Of a DNA stretch of 64,000 nt, positions 1-14,550 are shown piece by piece. The notes below the pieces were generated by a model that did no database searches, was not told the DNA's origin, and worked only from the letters and a program-made list of their open reading frames with translations. Both the position numbers and the translations under genes were made by a program. Every line of letters begins with the position of its first letter. Positions within the stretch are counted from its first letter, which is position 1. This stretch comes from Crossaster papposus. Taxonomy: Eukaryota > Echinodermata > Asteroidea > Velatida > Solasteridae. The DNA is taken from contig JBAIAA010000880.1 in the NCBI GenBank assembly GCA_037893245.1, positions 78,471 to 142,470 of the forward strand. Direction: 5' to 3'.

Positions 1-1303
1 TGGTTATGCACAAAAAAGTGACCGCAGCCACATGTTACACCCTATAGGCTCACTTTCGGGGCGAATATCGCAATTTTAAAAATGGAATTAAAAAATTGGC
101 ACAGCGCCAAAACCGAACGTCTGACGAAGTTGGTCATGCACAAAAAAGTGACCGCAGCCACATGTTACACCCTATAGGCTCACTTTCCGGGCAAATATCG
201 CAAATTTTAAAATCGAATTTAAAAATTGGCACAGCGCCAAAACCGAACGTCTGACGAAGTTGGTCATGCACAAAAAAGTGACATCAGCCACATGGTACAC
301 CCTATAGGCTCACTTTCGGGGCGAATATCGCAACTTTAAAAATCGAATTTTAAAAATTGGCACAGCGCCAAAACCAAACGTCTGACGAAGTTGGTCATGC
401 ACAAAAAAGTGACCGCAGCCACATGTTACACCCTATAGGCTCACTTTCGGGGCGAATATCGCAACTTTAAAAATCGAATTTTAAAAATTGGCACAGCGCC
501 AAAACCGAACGTCTGACGAAGTTGGTCATGCACAAAAAAGTGACCGCAGCCACATGTTACACCCTATAGGCTCACTTTCGGGGCGAATATCGCAACTTTA
601 AAAATCGAATTTAAAAATTGGCACAGCGCCAAAACCGAACGTCTGACGAAGTTGGTCATGCACAAAAAAGTGACCGCAGCCACATAATACACCCTATAGG
701 CTCATTTTCCGGGCGAATATCGCAACTTTAAAAATCGAATTTAAAAATTGGCACAGCGCCAAAACCGAACGTCTGACGAAGTTGGGCATGCACAACAAAG
801 TGACCGCAGCCACATGTTACACCCTATAGGCTCACTTTCGGGGCGAATATCGCAACTTTAAAAATTGAATTAAAAGATTGGCACAGCGCCAAAACCGAAG
901 GTCTGACGAAGTTGGTCATGCACAAAAAAGTGACCGCAGCCACATGTTACACCCTATAGGCTCACTTTCGGGGCGAATATCGCGACTTTAAAAATCGAAT
1001 TTTAAAAATTGGCACAGCGCCAAAACCGAACGTCTGACGAAGTTGGTCATGCACACAAAAGTGACCGCAGCCACATATTACACCCTATAGGCTCACTTTC
1101 GGGGCGAATATCGCAACTTTAAAAATCGAATTTAAAAATTGGCACAGCGCCAAAACCGAACGTCTGACGAAGTTGGGCATGCACAACAAAGTGACCGCAG
1201 CCACATGTTACACCCTATAGGCTCACTTTCGGGGCGAATATCGCAACTTTAAAAATCGAATTTAAAAATTGGCACAGCGCCAAAACCGAACGTCTGACGA
1301 AGT
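1..1303 (+). repeat. Satellite 1 higher-order unit, 10 monomers (1303 bp), copy 1
   Basis: Ten monomer types follow in fixed order: (1) TGGTTATGC with a CAATTTTAAAAATGG tract; (2) CCGGGCAAATATCGC; (3) GACATCAGCCACATGG; (4) and (5) near-consensus; (6) CACATAATACAC with CTCATTTTCC; (7) GGGCATGCACAAC with an AAAAGATTGG tract; (8) preceded by GAAGGTC and carrying CGCGACTTT; (9) GCACACAAAAG with CATATTACAC; (10) GGGCATGCACAAC. The TGGTTATGC marker starts at 1 and again at 1304. Exact 1303-bp spacing also starts at 5837, 11296, 14551 and 21168. Confidence 0.9.
96..110. promoter_or_regulatory. NFI-type palindrome TTGGC-N5-GCCAA (first of ~380)
   Basis: TTGGC at 96-100, spacer ACAGC, GCCAA at 106-110. 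This is exactly the full palindromic consensus for animal Nuclear Factor I proteins, and it sits at the same place in nearly every monomer. About ten monomers have TTGGA instead (second G at 26461, 28517, 33124, 34816, 36235, 37927, 41128, 47625, 49579 and 50230), which breaks one half-site. The motif match is direct; binding is inference. Confidence 0.6.
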
Positions 1304-2737
1304 TGGTTATGCACAAAAAAGTGACCGCAGCCACATGTTACACCCTATAGGCTCACTTTCGGGGCGAATATCGCAATTTTAAAAATGGAATTAAAAAATT
1401 GGCACAGCGCCAAAACCGAACGTCTGACGAAGTTGGTCATGCACAAAAAAGTGACCGCAGCCACATGTTACACCCTATAGGCTCACTTTCCGGGCAAATA
1501 TCGCAAATTTTAAAATCAAATTTAAAAATTGGCACAGCGCCAAAACCGAACGTCTGACGAAGTTGGTCATGCACAAAAAAGTGACATCAGCCACATGGTA
1601 CACCCTATAGGCTCACTTTCGGGGCGAATATCGCAACTTTAAAAATCGAATTTTAAAAATTGGCACAGCGCCAAAACCAAACGTCTGACGAAGTTGGTCA
1701 TGCACAAAAAAGTGACCGCAGCCACATGTTACACCCTATAGGCTCACTTTCGGGGCGAATATCGCAACTTTAAAAATCGAATTTTAAAAATTGGCACAGC
1801 GCCAAAACCGAACGTCTGACGAAGTTGGTCATGCACAAAAAAGTGACCGCAGCCACATGTTACACCCTATAGGCTCACTTTCGGGGCGAATATCGCAACT
1901 TTAAAAATCGAATTTAAAAATTGGCACAGCGCCAAAACCGAACGTCTGACGAAGTTGGTCATGCACAAAAAAGTGACCGCAGCCACATAATACACCCTAT
2001 AGGCTCATTTTCCGGGCGAATATCGCAACTTTAAAAATCGAATTTAAAAATTGGCACAGCGCCAAAACCGAACGTCTGACGAAGATGGTCATGCACAAAA
2101 AAGTGACCGCAGCCACATGTTACACCCTATAGGCTCACTTTCCGGGCAAATATCGCAAATTTTAAAATCGAATTTAAAAATTGGCACAGCGCCAAAACCG
2201 AACGTCTGACGAAGATGGTCATGCACAAAAAAGTGACCGCAGCCACATGTTACACCCTATAGGCTCACTTTCCGGGCAAATATCGCAAATTTTAAAATCG
2301 AATTTAAAAATTGGCACAGCGCCAAAACCGAACGTCTGACGAAGTTGGTCATGCACAAAAAAGTGACCGCAGCCACATGTTACACCCTATAGGCTCACTT
2401 TCGGGGCAAATATCGCAACTTTAAAAATTGAATTAAAAGATTGGCACAGCGCCAAAACCGAAGGTCTGACGAAGTTGGTCATGCACAAAAAAGTGACCGC
2501 AGCCACATGTTACACCCTATAGGCTCACTTTCGGGGCGAATATCGCAACTTTAAAAATCAAATTTTAAAAATTGGCACAGCGCCAAAACCGAACGTCTGA
2601 CGAAGTTGGGCATGCACAACAAAGTGACCGCAGCCACATGTTACACCCTATAGGCTCACTTTCGGGGCGAATATCGCAACTTTAAAAATCGAATTTTAAA
2701 AATTGGCACAGCGCCAAAACCGAACGTCTGACGAAGT

Positions 2738-2854
2738 TGGTCATGCACAAAAAAGTGACCGCAGCCACATGTTACACCCTATAGGCTCACTTTCGGGTCG
2801 AATATCGCAAATTTAAAAATTGGCACAGCGCCAAAACCGAACGTCTGACGAAGT
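2738..2854 (+). repeat. 117-bp short monomer of satellite 1 (example)
   Basis: Monomer starts at 2738 and 2855 are 117 bp apart. Relative to a 130-bp monomer, 13 bp are missing between the two TTTAAAAAT copies, and the monomer reads TCGGGTCGAATATCGC then AAATTTAAAAATTGG. The same form recurs many times, for example near 4868, 8629, 17085, 18631, 25652, 27463, 29517, 31430, 32311, 35422, 38929 and 45123. It therefore arose once and spread with the array. Confidence 0.93.
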
Positions 2855-5836
2855 TGGTCATGCACAAAAAAGTGACTGCAGCCACATATTACACCCTATA
2901 GGCTCACTTTCGGGGCGAATATCGCAACTTTAAAAATCGAATTTAAAAATTGGCACAGCGCCAAAACCGAACGTCTGACGAAGTTGGTCATGCACAAAAA
3001 AGTGACCGCAGCCACATAATACACCCTATAGGCTCACTTTCCGGGCGAATATCGCAACTTTAAAAATCGAATTTAAAAATTGGCACAGCGCCAAAACCGA
3101 ACGTCTGACGAAGTTGGTCATGCACAAAAAAGTGACCGCAGCCACATGTTACACCCTATAGGCTCACTTTCGGGGCGAATATCGCAACTTTAAAAATCGA
3201 ATTTAAAAATTGGCACAGCGCCAAAACCGAACGTCTGACGAAGTTGGGCATGCACAACAAAGTGACCTCAGCCACATGTTACACCCTATAGGCTCACTTT
3301 CGGGGCGAATATCGCAACTTTAAAAATTGAATTAAAAGATTGGCACAGCGCCAAAACCGAAGGTCTGACGAAGTTGGTCATGCACAAAAAAGTGACCGCA
3401 GCCACATGTTACACCCTATAGGCTCACTTTCGGGGCGAATATCGCGACTTTAAAAATCGAATTTAAAAAATTGGCACAGCGCCAAAACCGAACGTCTGAC
3501 GAAGTTGGTCATGCACACAAAAGTGACCGCAGCCACATATTACACCCTATAGGCTCACTTTCGGGGCGAATATCGCAACTTTAAAAATCGAATTTAAAAA
3601 TTGGCACAGCGCCAAAACCGAACGTCTGACGAAGTTGGGCATGCACAACAAAGTGACCGCAGCCACATGTTACACCCTATAGGCTCACTTTCGGGGCGAA
3701 TATCGCAACTTTAAAAATCGAATTTAAAAATTGGCACAGCGCCAAAACCGAACGTCTGACGAAGTTGGTTATGCACAAAAAAGTGACCGCAGCCACATGT
3801 TACACCCTATAGGCTCACTTTCGGGGCGAATATCGCAATTTTAAAAATGGAATTAAAAAATTGGCACAGCGCCAAAACCGAACGTCTGACAAAGTTGGTC
3901 ATGCACAAAAAAGTGACCGCAGCCACATGTTACACCCTATAGGCTCACTTTCCGGGCAAATATCGCAAATTTTAAAATCGAATTTAAAAATTGGCACAGC
4001 GCCAAAACCGAACGTCTGACGAAGTTGGTCATGCACAAAAAAGTGACATCAGCCACATGGTACAACCTATAGGCTCACTTTCGGGGCGAATATCGCAACT
4101 TTAAAAATCGAATTTTAAAAATTGGCACAGCGCCAAAACCAAACGTCTGACGAAGTTGGTCATGCACAAAAAAGTGACCGCAGCCACATGTTACACCCTA
4201 TAGGCTCACTTTCGGGGCGAATATCGCAACTTTAAAAATCGAATTTTAAAAATTGGCACAGCGCCAAAACCGAACGTCTGACGAAGTTGGTCATGCACAA
4301 AAAAGTGACCGCAGCCACATGTTACACCCTATAGGCTCACTTTCGGGGCGAATATCGCAACTTTAAAAATCGAATTTAAAAATTGGCACAGCGCCAAAAC
4401 CGAACGTCTGACGAAGTTGGTCATGCACAAAAAAGTGACCGCAGCCACATAATACACCCTATAGGCTCATTTTCCGGGCGAATATCGCAACTTTAAAAAT
4501 CGAATTTAAAAATTGGCACAGCGCCAAAACCGAACGTCTGACGAAGTTGGGCATGCACAACAAAGTGACCGCAGCCACATGTTACACCCTATAGGCTCAC
4601 TTTCGGGGCGAATATCGCAACTTTAAAAATTGAATTAAAAGATTGGCACAGCGCCAAAACCGAAGGTCTGACGAAGTTGGTCATGCACAAAAAAGTGACC
4701 GCAGCCACATGTTACACCCTATAGGCTCACTTTCGGGGCGAATATCGCAACTTTAAAAATCGAATTTTAAAAATTGGCACAGCGCCAAAACCGAACGTCT
4801 GACGAAGTTGGTCATGCACAAAAAAGTGACCGCAGCCACATGTTACACCCTATAGGCTCACTTTCGGGTCGAATATCGCAAATTTAAAAATTGGCACAGC
4901 GCCAAAACCGAACGTCTGACGAAGTTGGTCATGCACAAAAAAGTGACTGCAGCCACATATTACACCCTATAGGCTCACTTTCGGGGCGAATATCGCAACT
5001 TTAAAAATCGAATTTAAAAATTGGCACAGCGCCAAAACCGAACGTCTGACGAAGTTGGTCATGCACAAAAAAGTGACCGCAGCCACATAATACACCCTAT
5101 AGGCTCACTTTCCGGGCGAATATCGCAACTTTAAAAATCGAATTTAAAAATTGGCACAGCGCCAAAACCGAACGTCTGACGAAGTTGGTCATGCACAAAA
5201 AAGTGACCGCAGCCACATGTTACACCCTATAGGCTCACTTTCGGGGCGAATATCGCAACTTTAAAAATCGAATTTAAAAATTGGCACAGCGCCAAAACCG
5301 AACGTCTGACGAAGTTGGGCATGCACAACAAAGTGACCGCAGCCACATGTTACACCCTATAGGCTCACTTTCGGGGCGAATATCGCAACTTTAAAAATTG
5401 AATTAAAAGATTGGCACAGCGCCAAAACCGAAGGTCTGACGAAGTTGGTCATGCACAAAAAAGTGACCGCAGCCACATGTTACACCCTATAGGCTCACTT
5501 TCGGGGCGAATATCGCGACTTTAAAAATCGAATTTTAAAAATTGGCACAGCGCCAAAACCGAACGTCTGACGAAGTTGGTCATGCACACAAAAGTGACCG
5601 CAGCCACATATTACACCCTATAGGCTCACTTTCGGGGCGAATATCGCAACTTTAAAAATCGAATTTAAAAATTGGCACAGCGCCAAAACCGAACGTCTGA
5701 CGAAGTTGGGCATGCACAACAAAGTGACCGCAGCCACATGTTACACCCTATAGGCTCACTTTCGGGGCGAATATCGCAACTTTAAAAATCGAATTTAAAA
5801 ATTGGCACAGCGCCAAAACCGAACGTCTGACGAAGT

Positions 5837-7139
5837 TGGTTATGCACAAAAAAGTGACCGCAGCCACATGTTACACCCTATAGGCTCACTTTCGGGGCGA
5901 ATATCGCAATTTTAAAAATGGAATTAAAAAATTGGCACAGCGCCAAAACCGAACGTCTGACGAAGTTGGTCATGCACAAAAAAGTGACCGCAGCCACATG
6001 TTACACCCTATAGGCTCACTTTCCGGGCAAATATCGCAAATTTTAAAATCGAATTTAAAAATTGGCACAGCGCCAAAACCGAACGTCTGACGAAGTTGGT
6101 CATGCACAAAAAAGTGACATCAGCCACATGGTACACCCTATAGGCTCACTTTCGGGGCGAATATCGCAACTTTAAAAATCGAATTTTAAAAATTGGCACA
6201 GCGCCAAAACCAAACGTCTGACGAAGTTGGTCATGCACAAAAAAGTGACCGCAGCCACATGTTACACCCTATAGGCTCACTTTCGGGGCGAATATCGCAA
6301 CTTTAAAAATCGAATTTTAAAAATTGGCACAGCGCCAAAACCGAACGTCTGACGAAGTTGGTCATGCACAAAAAAGTGACCGCAGCCACATGTTACACCC
6401 TATAGGCTCACTTTCGGGGCGAATATCGCAACTTTAAAAATCGAATTTAAAAATTGGCACAGCGCCAAAACCGAACGTCTGACGAAGTTGGTCATGCACA
6501 AAAAAGTGACCGCAGCCACATAATACACCCTATAGGCTCATTTTCCGGGCGAATATCGCAACTTTAAAAATCGAATTTAAAAATTGGCACAGCGCCAAAA
6601 CCGAACGTCTGACGAAGTTGGGCATGCACAACAAAGTGACCGCAGCCACATGTTACACCCTATAGGCTCACTTTCGGGGCGAATATCGCAACTTTAAAAA
6701 TTGAATTAAAAGATTGGCACAGCGCCAAAACCGAAGGTCTGACGAAGTTGGTCATGCACAAAAAAGTGACCGCAGCCACATGTTACACCCTATAGGCTCA
6801 CTTTCGGGGCGAATATCGCGACTTTAAAAATCGAATTTTAAAAATTGGCACAGCGCCAAAACCGAACGTCTGACGAAGTTGGTCATGCACACAAAAGTGA
6901 CCGCAGCCACATATTACACCCTATAGGCTCACTTTCGGGGCGAATATCGCAACTTTAAAAATCGAATTTAAAAATTGGCACAGCGCCAAAACCGAACGTC
7001 TGACGAAGTTGGGCATGCACAACAAAGTGACCGCAGCCACATGTTACACCCTATAGGCTCACTTTCGGGGCGAATATCGCAACTTTAAAAATCGAATTTA
7101 AAAATTGGCACAGCGCCAAAACCGAACGTCTGACGAAGT
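5837..7139 (+). repeat. Satellite 1 10-monomer higher-order unit, copy 2
   Basis: Same ordered set of ten monomer types as at 1-1303, bounded by TGGTTATGC markers at 5837 and 7140. Confidence 0.88.
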
Positions 7140-10100
7140 TGGTTATGCACAAAAAAGTGACCGCAGCCACATGTTACACCCTATAGGCTCACTTTCGGGG
7201 CGAATATCGCAATTTTAAAAATGGAATTAAAAAATTGGCACAGCGCCAAAACCGAACGTCTGACGAAGTTGGTCATGCACAAAAAAGTGACCGCAGCCAC
7301 ATGTTACACCCTATAGGCTCACTTTCCGGGCAAATATCGCAAATTTTAAAATCAAATTTAAAAATTGGCACAGCGCCAAAACCGAACGTCTGACGAAGTT
7401 GGTCATGCACAAAAAAGTGACATCAGCCACATGGTACACCCTATAGGCTCACTTTCGGGGCGAATATCGCAACTTTAAAAATCGAATTTTAAAAATTGGC
7501 ACAGCGCCAAAACCAAACGTCTGACGAAGTTGGTCATGCACAAAAAAGTGACCGCAGCCACATGTTACACCCTATAGGCTCACTTTCGGGGCGAATATCG
7601 CAACTTTAAAAATCGAATTTTAAAAATTGGCACAGCGCCAAAACCGAACGTCTGACGAAGTTGGTCATGCACAAAAAAGTGACCGCAGCCACATGTTACA
7701 CCCTATAGGCTCACTTTCGGGGCGAATATCGCAACTTTAAAAATCGAATTTAAAAATTGGCACAGCGCCAAAACCGAACGTCTGACGAAGTTGGTCATGC
7801 ACAAAAAAGTGACCGCAGCCACATAATACACCCTATAGGCTCATTTTCCGGGCGAATATCGCAACTTTAAAAATCGAATTTAAAAATTGGCACAGCGCCA
7901 AAACCGAACGTCTGACGAAGATGGTCATGCACAAAAAAGTGACCGCAGCCACATGTTACACCCTATAGGCTCACTTTCCGGGCAAATATCGCAAATTTTA
8001 AAATCGAATTTAAAAATTGGCACAGCGCCAAAACCGAACGTCTGACGAAGATGGTCATGCACAAAAAAGTGACCGCAGCCACATGTTACACCCTATAGGC
8101 TCACTTTCCGGGCAAATATCGCAAATTTTAAAATCGAATTTAAAAATTGGCACAGCGCCAAAACCGAACGTCTGACGAAGTTGGTCATGCACAAAAAAGT
8201 GACCGCAGCCACATGTTACACCCTATAGGCTCACTTTCGGGGCAAATATCGCAACTTTAAAAATTGAATTAAAAGATTGGCACAGCGCCAAAACCGAAGG
8301 TCTGACGAAGTTGGTCATGCACAAAAAAGTGACCGCAGCCACATGTTACACCCTATAGGCTCACTTTCGGGGCGAATATCGCAACTTTAAAAATCAAATT
8401 TTAAAAATTGGCACAGCGCCAAAACCGAACGTCTGACGAAGTTGGGCATGCACAACAAAGTGACCGCAGCCACATGTTACACCCTATAGGCTCACTTTCG
8501 GGGCGAATATCGCAACTTTAAAAATCGAATTTTAAAAATTGGCACAGCGCCAAAACCGAACGTCTGACGAAGTTGGTCATGCACAAAAAAGTGACCGCAG
8601 CCACATGTTACACCCTATAGGCTCACTTTCGGGTCGAATATCGCAAATTTAAAAATTGGCACAGCGCCAAAACCGAACGTCTGACGAAGTTGGTCATGCA
8701 CAAAAAAGTGACTGCAGCCACATATTACACCCTATAGGCTCACTTTCGGGGCGAATATCGCAACTTTAAAAATCGAATTTAAAAATTGGCACAGCGCCAA
8801 AACCGAACGTCTGACGAAGTTGGTCATGCACAAAAAAGTGACCGCAGCCACATAATACACCCTATAGGCTCACTTTCCGGGCGAATATCGCAACTTTAAA
8901 AATCGAATTTAAAAATTGGCACAGCGCCAAAACCGAACGTCTGACGAAGTTGGTCATGCACAAAAAAGTGACCGCAGCCACATGTTACACCCTATAGGCT
9001 CACTTTCGGGGCGAATATCGCAACTTTAAAAATCGAATTTAAAAATTGGCACAGCGCCAAAACCGAACGTCTGACGAAGTTGGGCATGCACAACAAAGTG
9101 ACCTCAGCCACATGTTACACCCTATAGGCTCACTTTCGGGGCGAATATCGCAACTTTAAAAATTGAATTAAAAGATTGGCACAGCGCCAAAACCGAAGGT
9201 CTGACGAAGTTGGTCATGCACAAAAAAGTGACCGCAGCCACATGTTACACCCTATAGGCTCACTTTCGGGGCGAATATCGCGACTTTAAAAATCGAATTT
9301 AAAAAATTGGCACAGCGCCAAAACCGAACGTCTGACGAAGTTGGTCATGCACACAAAAGTGACCGCAGCCACATATTACACCCTATAGGCTCACTTTCGG
9401 GGCGAATATCGCAACTTTAAAAATCGAATTTAAAAATTGGCACAGCGCCAAAACCGAACGTCTGACGAAGTTGGGCATGCACAACAAAGTGACCGCAGCC
9501 ACATGTTACACCCTATAGGCTCACTTTCGGGGCGAATATCGCAACTTTAAAAATCGAATTTAAAAATTGGCACAGCGCCAAAACCGAACGTCTGACGAAG
9601 TTGGTTATGCACAAAAAAGTGACCGCAGCCACATGTTACACCCTATAGGCTCACTTTCGGGGCGAATATCGCAATTTTAAAAATGGAATTAAAAAATTGG
9701 CACAGCGCCAAAACCGAACGTCTGACGAAGTTGGTCATGCACAAAAAAGTGACCGCAGCCACATGTTACACCCTATAGGCTCACTTTCCGGGCAAATATC
9801 GCAAATTTTAAAATCGAATTTAAAAATTGGCACAGCGCCAAAACCGAACGTCTGACGAAGTTGGTCATGCACAAAAAAGTGACATCAGCCACATGGTACA
9901 ACCTATAGGCTCACTTTCGGGGCGAATATCGCAACTTTAAAAATCGAATTTTAAAAATTGGCACAGCGCCAAAACCAAACGTCTGACGAAGTTGGTCATG
10001 CACAAAAAAGTGACCGCAGCCACATGTTACACCCTATAGGCTCACTTTCGGGGCGAATATCGCAACTTTAAAAATCGAATTTTAAAAATTGGCACAGCGC

Positions 10101-10585
10101 CAAAACCGAACGTCTGACGAAGTTGGTCATGCACAAAAAAGTGACCGCAGCCACATGTTACACCCTATAGGCTCACTTTCGGGGCGAATATCGCAACTTT
10201 AAAAATCGAATTTAAAAATTGGCACAGCGCCAAAACCGAACGTCTGACGAAGTTGGTCATGCACAAAAAAGTGACCGCAGCCACATAATACACCCTATAG
10301 GCTCATTTTCCGGGCGAATATCGCAACTTTAAAAATCGAATTTAAAAATTGGCACAGCGCCAAAACCGAACGTCTGACGAAGTTGGGCATGCACAACAAA
10401 GTGACCGCAGCCACATGTTACACCCTATAGGCTCACTTTCGGGGCGAATATCGCAACTTTAAAAATTGAATTAAAAGATTGGCACAGCGCCAAAACCGAA
10501 GGTCTGACGAAGTTGGTCATGCACAAAAAAGTGACCGCAGCCACATGTTACACCCTATAGGCTCACTTTCGGGGCGAATATCGCG
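5837..10585 (+). repeat. Large satellite 1 block, second copy (partner 1-4749)
   Basis: Second copy of the block offset by 5836 bp. It shares private variants such as the AAAATCAAATTT tract near 7350 (partner near 1515). A few single-base differences separate the copies. Confidence 0.86.
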
Positions 10586-13500
10586 ACTTTAAAAATCGAA
10601 TTTTAAAAATTGGCACAGCGCCAAAACCGAACGTCTGACGAAGTTGGTCATGCACACAAAAGTGACCGCAGCCACATATTACACCCTATAGGCTCACTTT
10701 CGGGGCGAATATCGCAACTTTAAAAATCGAATTTAAAAATTGGCACAGCGCCAAAACCGAACGTCTGACGAAGTTGGGCATGCACAACAAAGTGACCGCA
10801 GCCACATGTTACACCCTATAGGCTCACTTTCGGGGCGAATATCGCAACTTTAAAAATTGAATTAAAAGATTGGCACAGCGCCAAAACCGAAGGTCTGACG
10901 AAGTTGGTCATGCACAAAAAAGTGACCGCAGCCACATGTTACACCCTATAGGCTCACTTTCGGGGCGAATATCGCGACTTTAAAAATCGAATTTTAAAAA
11001 TTGGCACAGCGCCAAAACCGAACGTCTGACGAAGTTGGTCATGCACACAAAAGTGACCGCAGCCACATATTACACCCTATAGGCTCACTTTCGGGGCGAA
11101 TATCGCAACTTTAAAAATCGAATTTAAAAATTGGCACAGCGCCAAAACCGAACGTCTGACGAAGTTGGGCATGCACAACAAAGTGACCGCAGCCACATGT
11201 TACACCCTATAGGCTCACTTTCGGGGCGAATATCGCAACTTTAAAAATCGAATTTAAAAATTGGCACAGCGCCAAAACCGAACGTCTGACGAAGTTGGTT
11301 ATGCACAAAAAAGTGACCGCAGCCACATGTTACACCCTATAGGCTCACTTTCGGGGCGAATATCGCAATTTTAAAAATGGAATTAAAAAATTGGCACAGC
11401 GCCAAAACCGAACGTCTGACGAAGTTGGTCATGCACAAAAAAGTGACCGCAGCCACATGTTACACCCTATAGGCTCACTTTCCGGGCAAATATCGCAAAT
11501 TTTAAAATCGAATTTAAAAATTGGCACAGCGCCAAAACCGAACGTCTGACGAAGTTGGTCATGCACAAAAAAGTGACATCAGCCACATGGTACACCCTAT
11601 AGGCTCACTTTCGGGGCGAATATCGCAACTTTAAAAATCGAATTTTAAAAATTGGCACAGCGCCAAAACCGAACGTCTGACGAAGTTGGTCATGCACAAA
11701 AAAGTGACCGCAGCCACATGTTACACCCTATAGGCTCACTTTCGGGGCGAATATCGCAACTTTAAAAATCGAATTTTAAAAATTGGCACAGCGCCAAAAC
11801 CGAACGTCTGACGAAGTTGGTCATGCACAAAAAAGTTACCGCAGCCACATGTTACACCCTATAGGCTCACTTTCGGGGCGAATATCGCAACTTTAAAAAT
11901 CGAATTTAAAAATTGGCACAGCGCCAAAACCGAACGTCTGACGAAGTTGGTCATGCACAAAAAAGTGACCGCAGCCACATAATACACCCTATAGGCTCAT
12001 TTTCCGGGCGAATATCGCAACTTTAAAAATCGAATTTAAAAATTGGCACAGCGCCAAAACCGAACGTCTGACGAAGTTGGGCATGCACAACAAAGTGACC
12101 GCAGCCACATGTTACACCCTATAGGCTCACTTTCGGGGCGAATATCGCAACTTTAAAAATTGAATTAAAAGATTGGCACAGCGCCAAAACCGAAGGTCTG
12201 ACGAAGTTGGTCATGCACAAAAAAGTGACCGCAGCCACATGTTACACCCTATAGGCTCACTTTCGGGGCGAATATCGCGACTTTAAAAATCGAATTTTAA
12301 AAATTGGCACAGCGCCAAAACCGAACGTCTGACGAAGTTGGTCATGCACACAAAAGTGACCGCAGCCACATATTACACCCTATAGGCTCACTTTCGGGGC
12401 GAATATCGCAACTTTAAAAATCGAATTTAAAAATTGGCACAGCGCCAAAACCGAACGTCTGACGAAGTTGGGCATGCACAACAAAGTGACCGCAGCCACA
12501 TGTTACACCCTATAGGCTCACTTTCGGGGCGAATATCGCAACTTTAAAAATCGAATTTAAAAATTGGCACAGCGCCAAAACCGAACGTCTGACGAAGTTG
12601 GTTATGCACAAAAAAGTGACCGCAGCCACATGTTACACCCTATAGGCTCACTTTCGGGGCGAATATCGCAATTTTAAAAATGGAATTAAAAAATTGGCAC
12701 AGCGCCAAAACCGAACGTCTGACGAAGTTGGTCATGCACAAAAAATGACCGCAGCCACATGTTACACCCTATAGGCTCACTTTCCGGGCAAATATCGCAA
12801 ATTTTAAAATCGAATTTAAAAATTGGCACAGCGCCAAAACCGAACGTCTGACGAAGTTGGTCATGCACAAAAAAGTGACATCAGCCACATGGTACACCCT
12901 ATAGGCTCACTTTCGGGGCGAATATCGCAACTTTAAAAATCGAATTTTAAAAATTGGCACAGCGCCAAAACCAAACGTCTGACGAAGTTGGTCATGCACA
13001 AAAAAGTGACCGCAGCCACATGTTACACCCTATAGGCTCACTTTCGAGGCGAATATCGCAACTTTAAAAATCGAATTTTAAAAATTGGCACAGCGCCAAA
13101 ACCGAACGTCTGACGAAGTTGGTCATGCACAAAAAAGTGACCGCAGCCACATGTTACACCCTATAGGCTCACTTTCGGGGCGAATATCGCAACTTTAAAA
13201 ATCGAATTTAAAAATTGGCACAGCGCCAAAACCGAACGTCTGACGAAGTTGGTCATGCACAAAAAAGTGACCGCAGCCACATAATACACCCTATAGGCTC
13301 ATTTTCCGGGCGAATATCGCAACTTTAAAAATCGAATTTAAAAATTGGCACAGCGCCAAAACCGAACGTCTGACGAAGATGGTCATGCACAAAAAAGTGA
13401 CCGCAGCCACATGTTACACCCTATAGGCTCACTTTCCGGGCAAATATCGCAAATTTTAAAATCGAATTTAAAAATTGGCACAGCGCCAAAACCGAACGTC

Positions 13501-13903
13501 TGACGAAGATGGTCATGCACAAAAAAGTGACCGCAGCCACATGTTACACCCTATAGGCTCACTTTCCGGGCAAATATCGCAAATTTTAAAATCGAATTTA
13601 AAAATTGGCACAGCGCCAAAACCGAACGTCTGACGAAGTTGGTCATGCACAAAAAAATGACCGCAGCCACATGTTACACCCTATAGGCTCACTTTCGGGG
13701 CAAATATCGCAACTTTAAAAATTGAATTAAAAGATTGGCACAGCGCCAAAACCGAAGGTCTGACGAAGTTGGTCATGCACAAAAAAGTGACCGCAGCCAC
13801 ATGTTACACCCTATAGGCTCACTTTCGGGGCGAATATCGCAACTTTAAAAATCAAATTTTAAAAATTGGCACAGCGCCAAAACCGAACGTCTGACGAAGT
13901 TGG
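8858..13903 (+). repeat. Large satellite 1 block, first copy (partner 18730-23775)
   Basis: Markers at 9602, 11296 and 12599 reappear at 19474, 21168 and 22471, each offset by 9872 bp. Private length variants are also shared: a one-base-short monomer near 12744 and 22616, and an AAAAAAATGACC run at 13651 and 23523. The match ends at 13904, where one copy reads TGGTCATGC and the other TGGGCATGC. Confidence 0.87.
11296..12598 (+). repeat. Satellite 1 10-monomer higher-order unit, copy 3
   Basis: Bounded by TGGTTATGC markers at 11296 and 12599 with the same monomer order. It carries a private change, AAAGTTACC for AAAGTGACC near 11835, which its partner copy at 21168 lacks. Confidence 0.88.
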
Positions 13904-14550
13904 TCATGCACACAAAAGTGACCGCAGCCACATATTACACCCTATAGGCTCACTTTCGGGGCGAATATCGCAACTTTAAAAATCGAATTTAAAAATTGGC
14001 ACAGCGCCAAAACCGAACGTCTGACGAAGTTGGGCATGCACAACAAAGTGACCGCAGCCACATGTTACACCCTATAGGCTCACTTTCGGGGCGAATATCG
14101 CAACTTTAAAAATCGAATTTAAAAATTGGCACAGCGCCAAAACCGAACGTCTGACGAAGTTGGTTATGCACAAAAAAGTGACCGCAGCCACATGTTACAC
14201 CCTATAGGCTCACTTTCGGGGCGAATATCGCAATTTTAAAAATGGAATTAAAAAATTGGCACAGCGCCAAAACCGAACGTCTGACGAAGTTGGGCATGCA
14301 CACAAAAGTGACCGCAGCCACATATTACACCCTATAGGCTCACTTTCGGGGCGAATATCGCAACTTTAAAAATCGAATTTAAAAATTGGCACAGCGCCAA
14401 AACCGAACGTCTGACGAAGTTGGGCATGCACAACAAAGTGACCGCAGCCACATGTTACACCCTATAGGCTCACTTTCGGGGCGAATATCGCAACTTTAAA
14501 AATCGAATTTAAAAATTGGCACAGCGCCAAAACCGAACGTCTGACGAAGT

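Larger units (their letters stand above)
1..4749 (+). repeat. Large satellite 1 block, first copy (partner 5837-10585)
   Basis: Markers at 1, 1304 and 3766 reappear at 5837, 7140 and 9602, each offset by 5836 bp. The private variant TACAACCTAT occurs at 4061 and at 9897, the same offset. The match ends where the first copy reads ATATCGCAAC and the second reads ATATCGCGAC, near 4749 and 10585. Confidence 0.88.

Noticed and set aside
12686..12868. 60-codon minus-strand frame in satellite 1, repeated identically at 22558-22740, with similar frames at 38704-38889 and 49829-50011
   Set aside because: These are monomer DNA opened by a one-base length change or a point change at a stop. The peptide is the repeat itself read through, the two identical frames are partners of the 9872-bp block duplication, and no start context or conserved domain is present.
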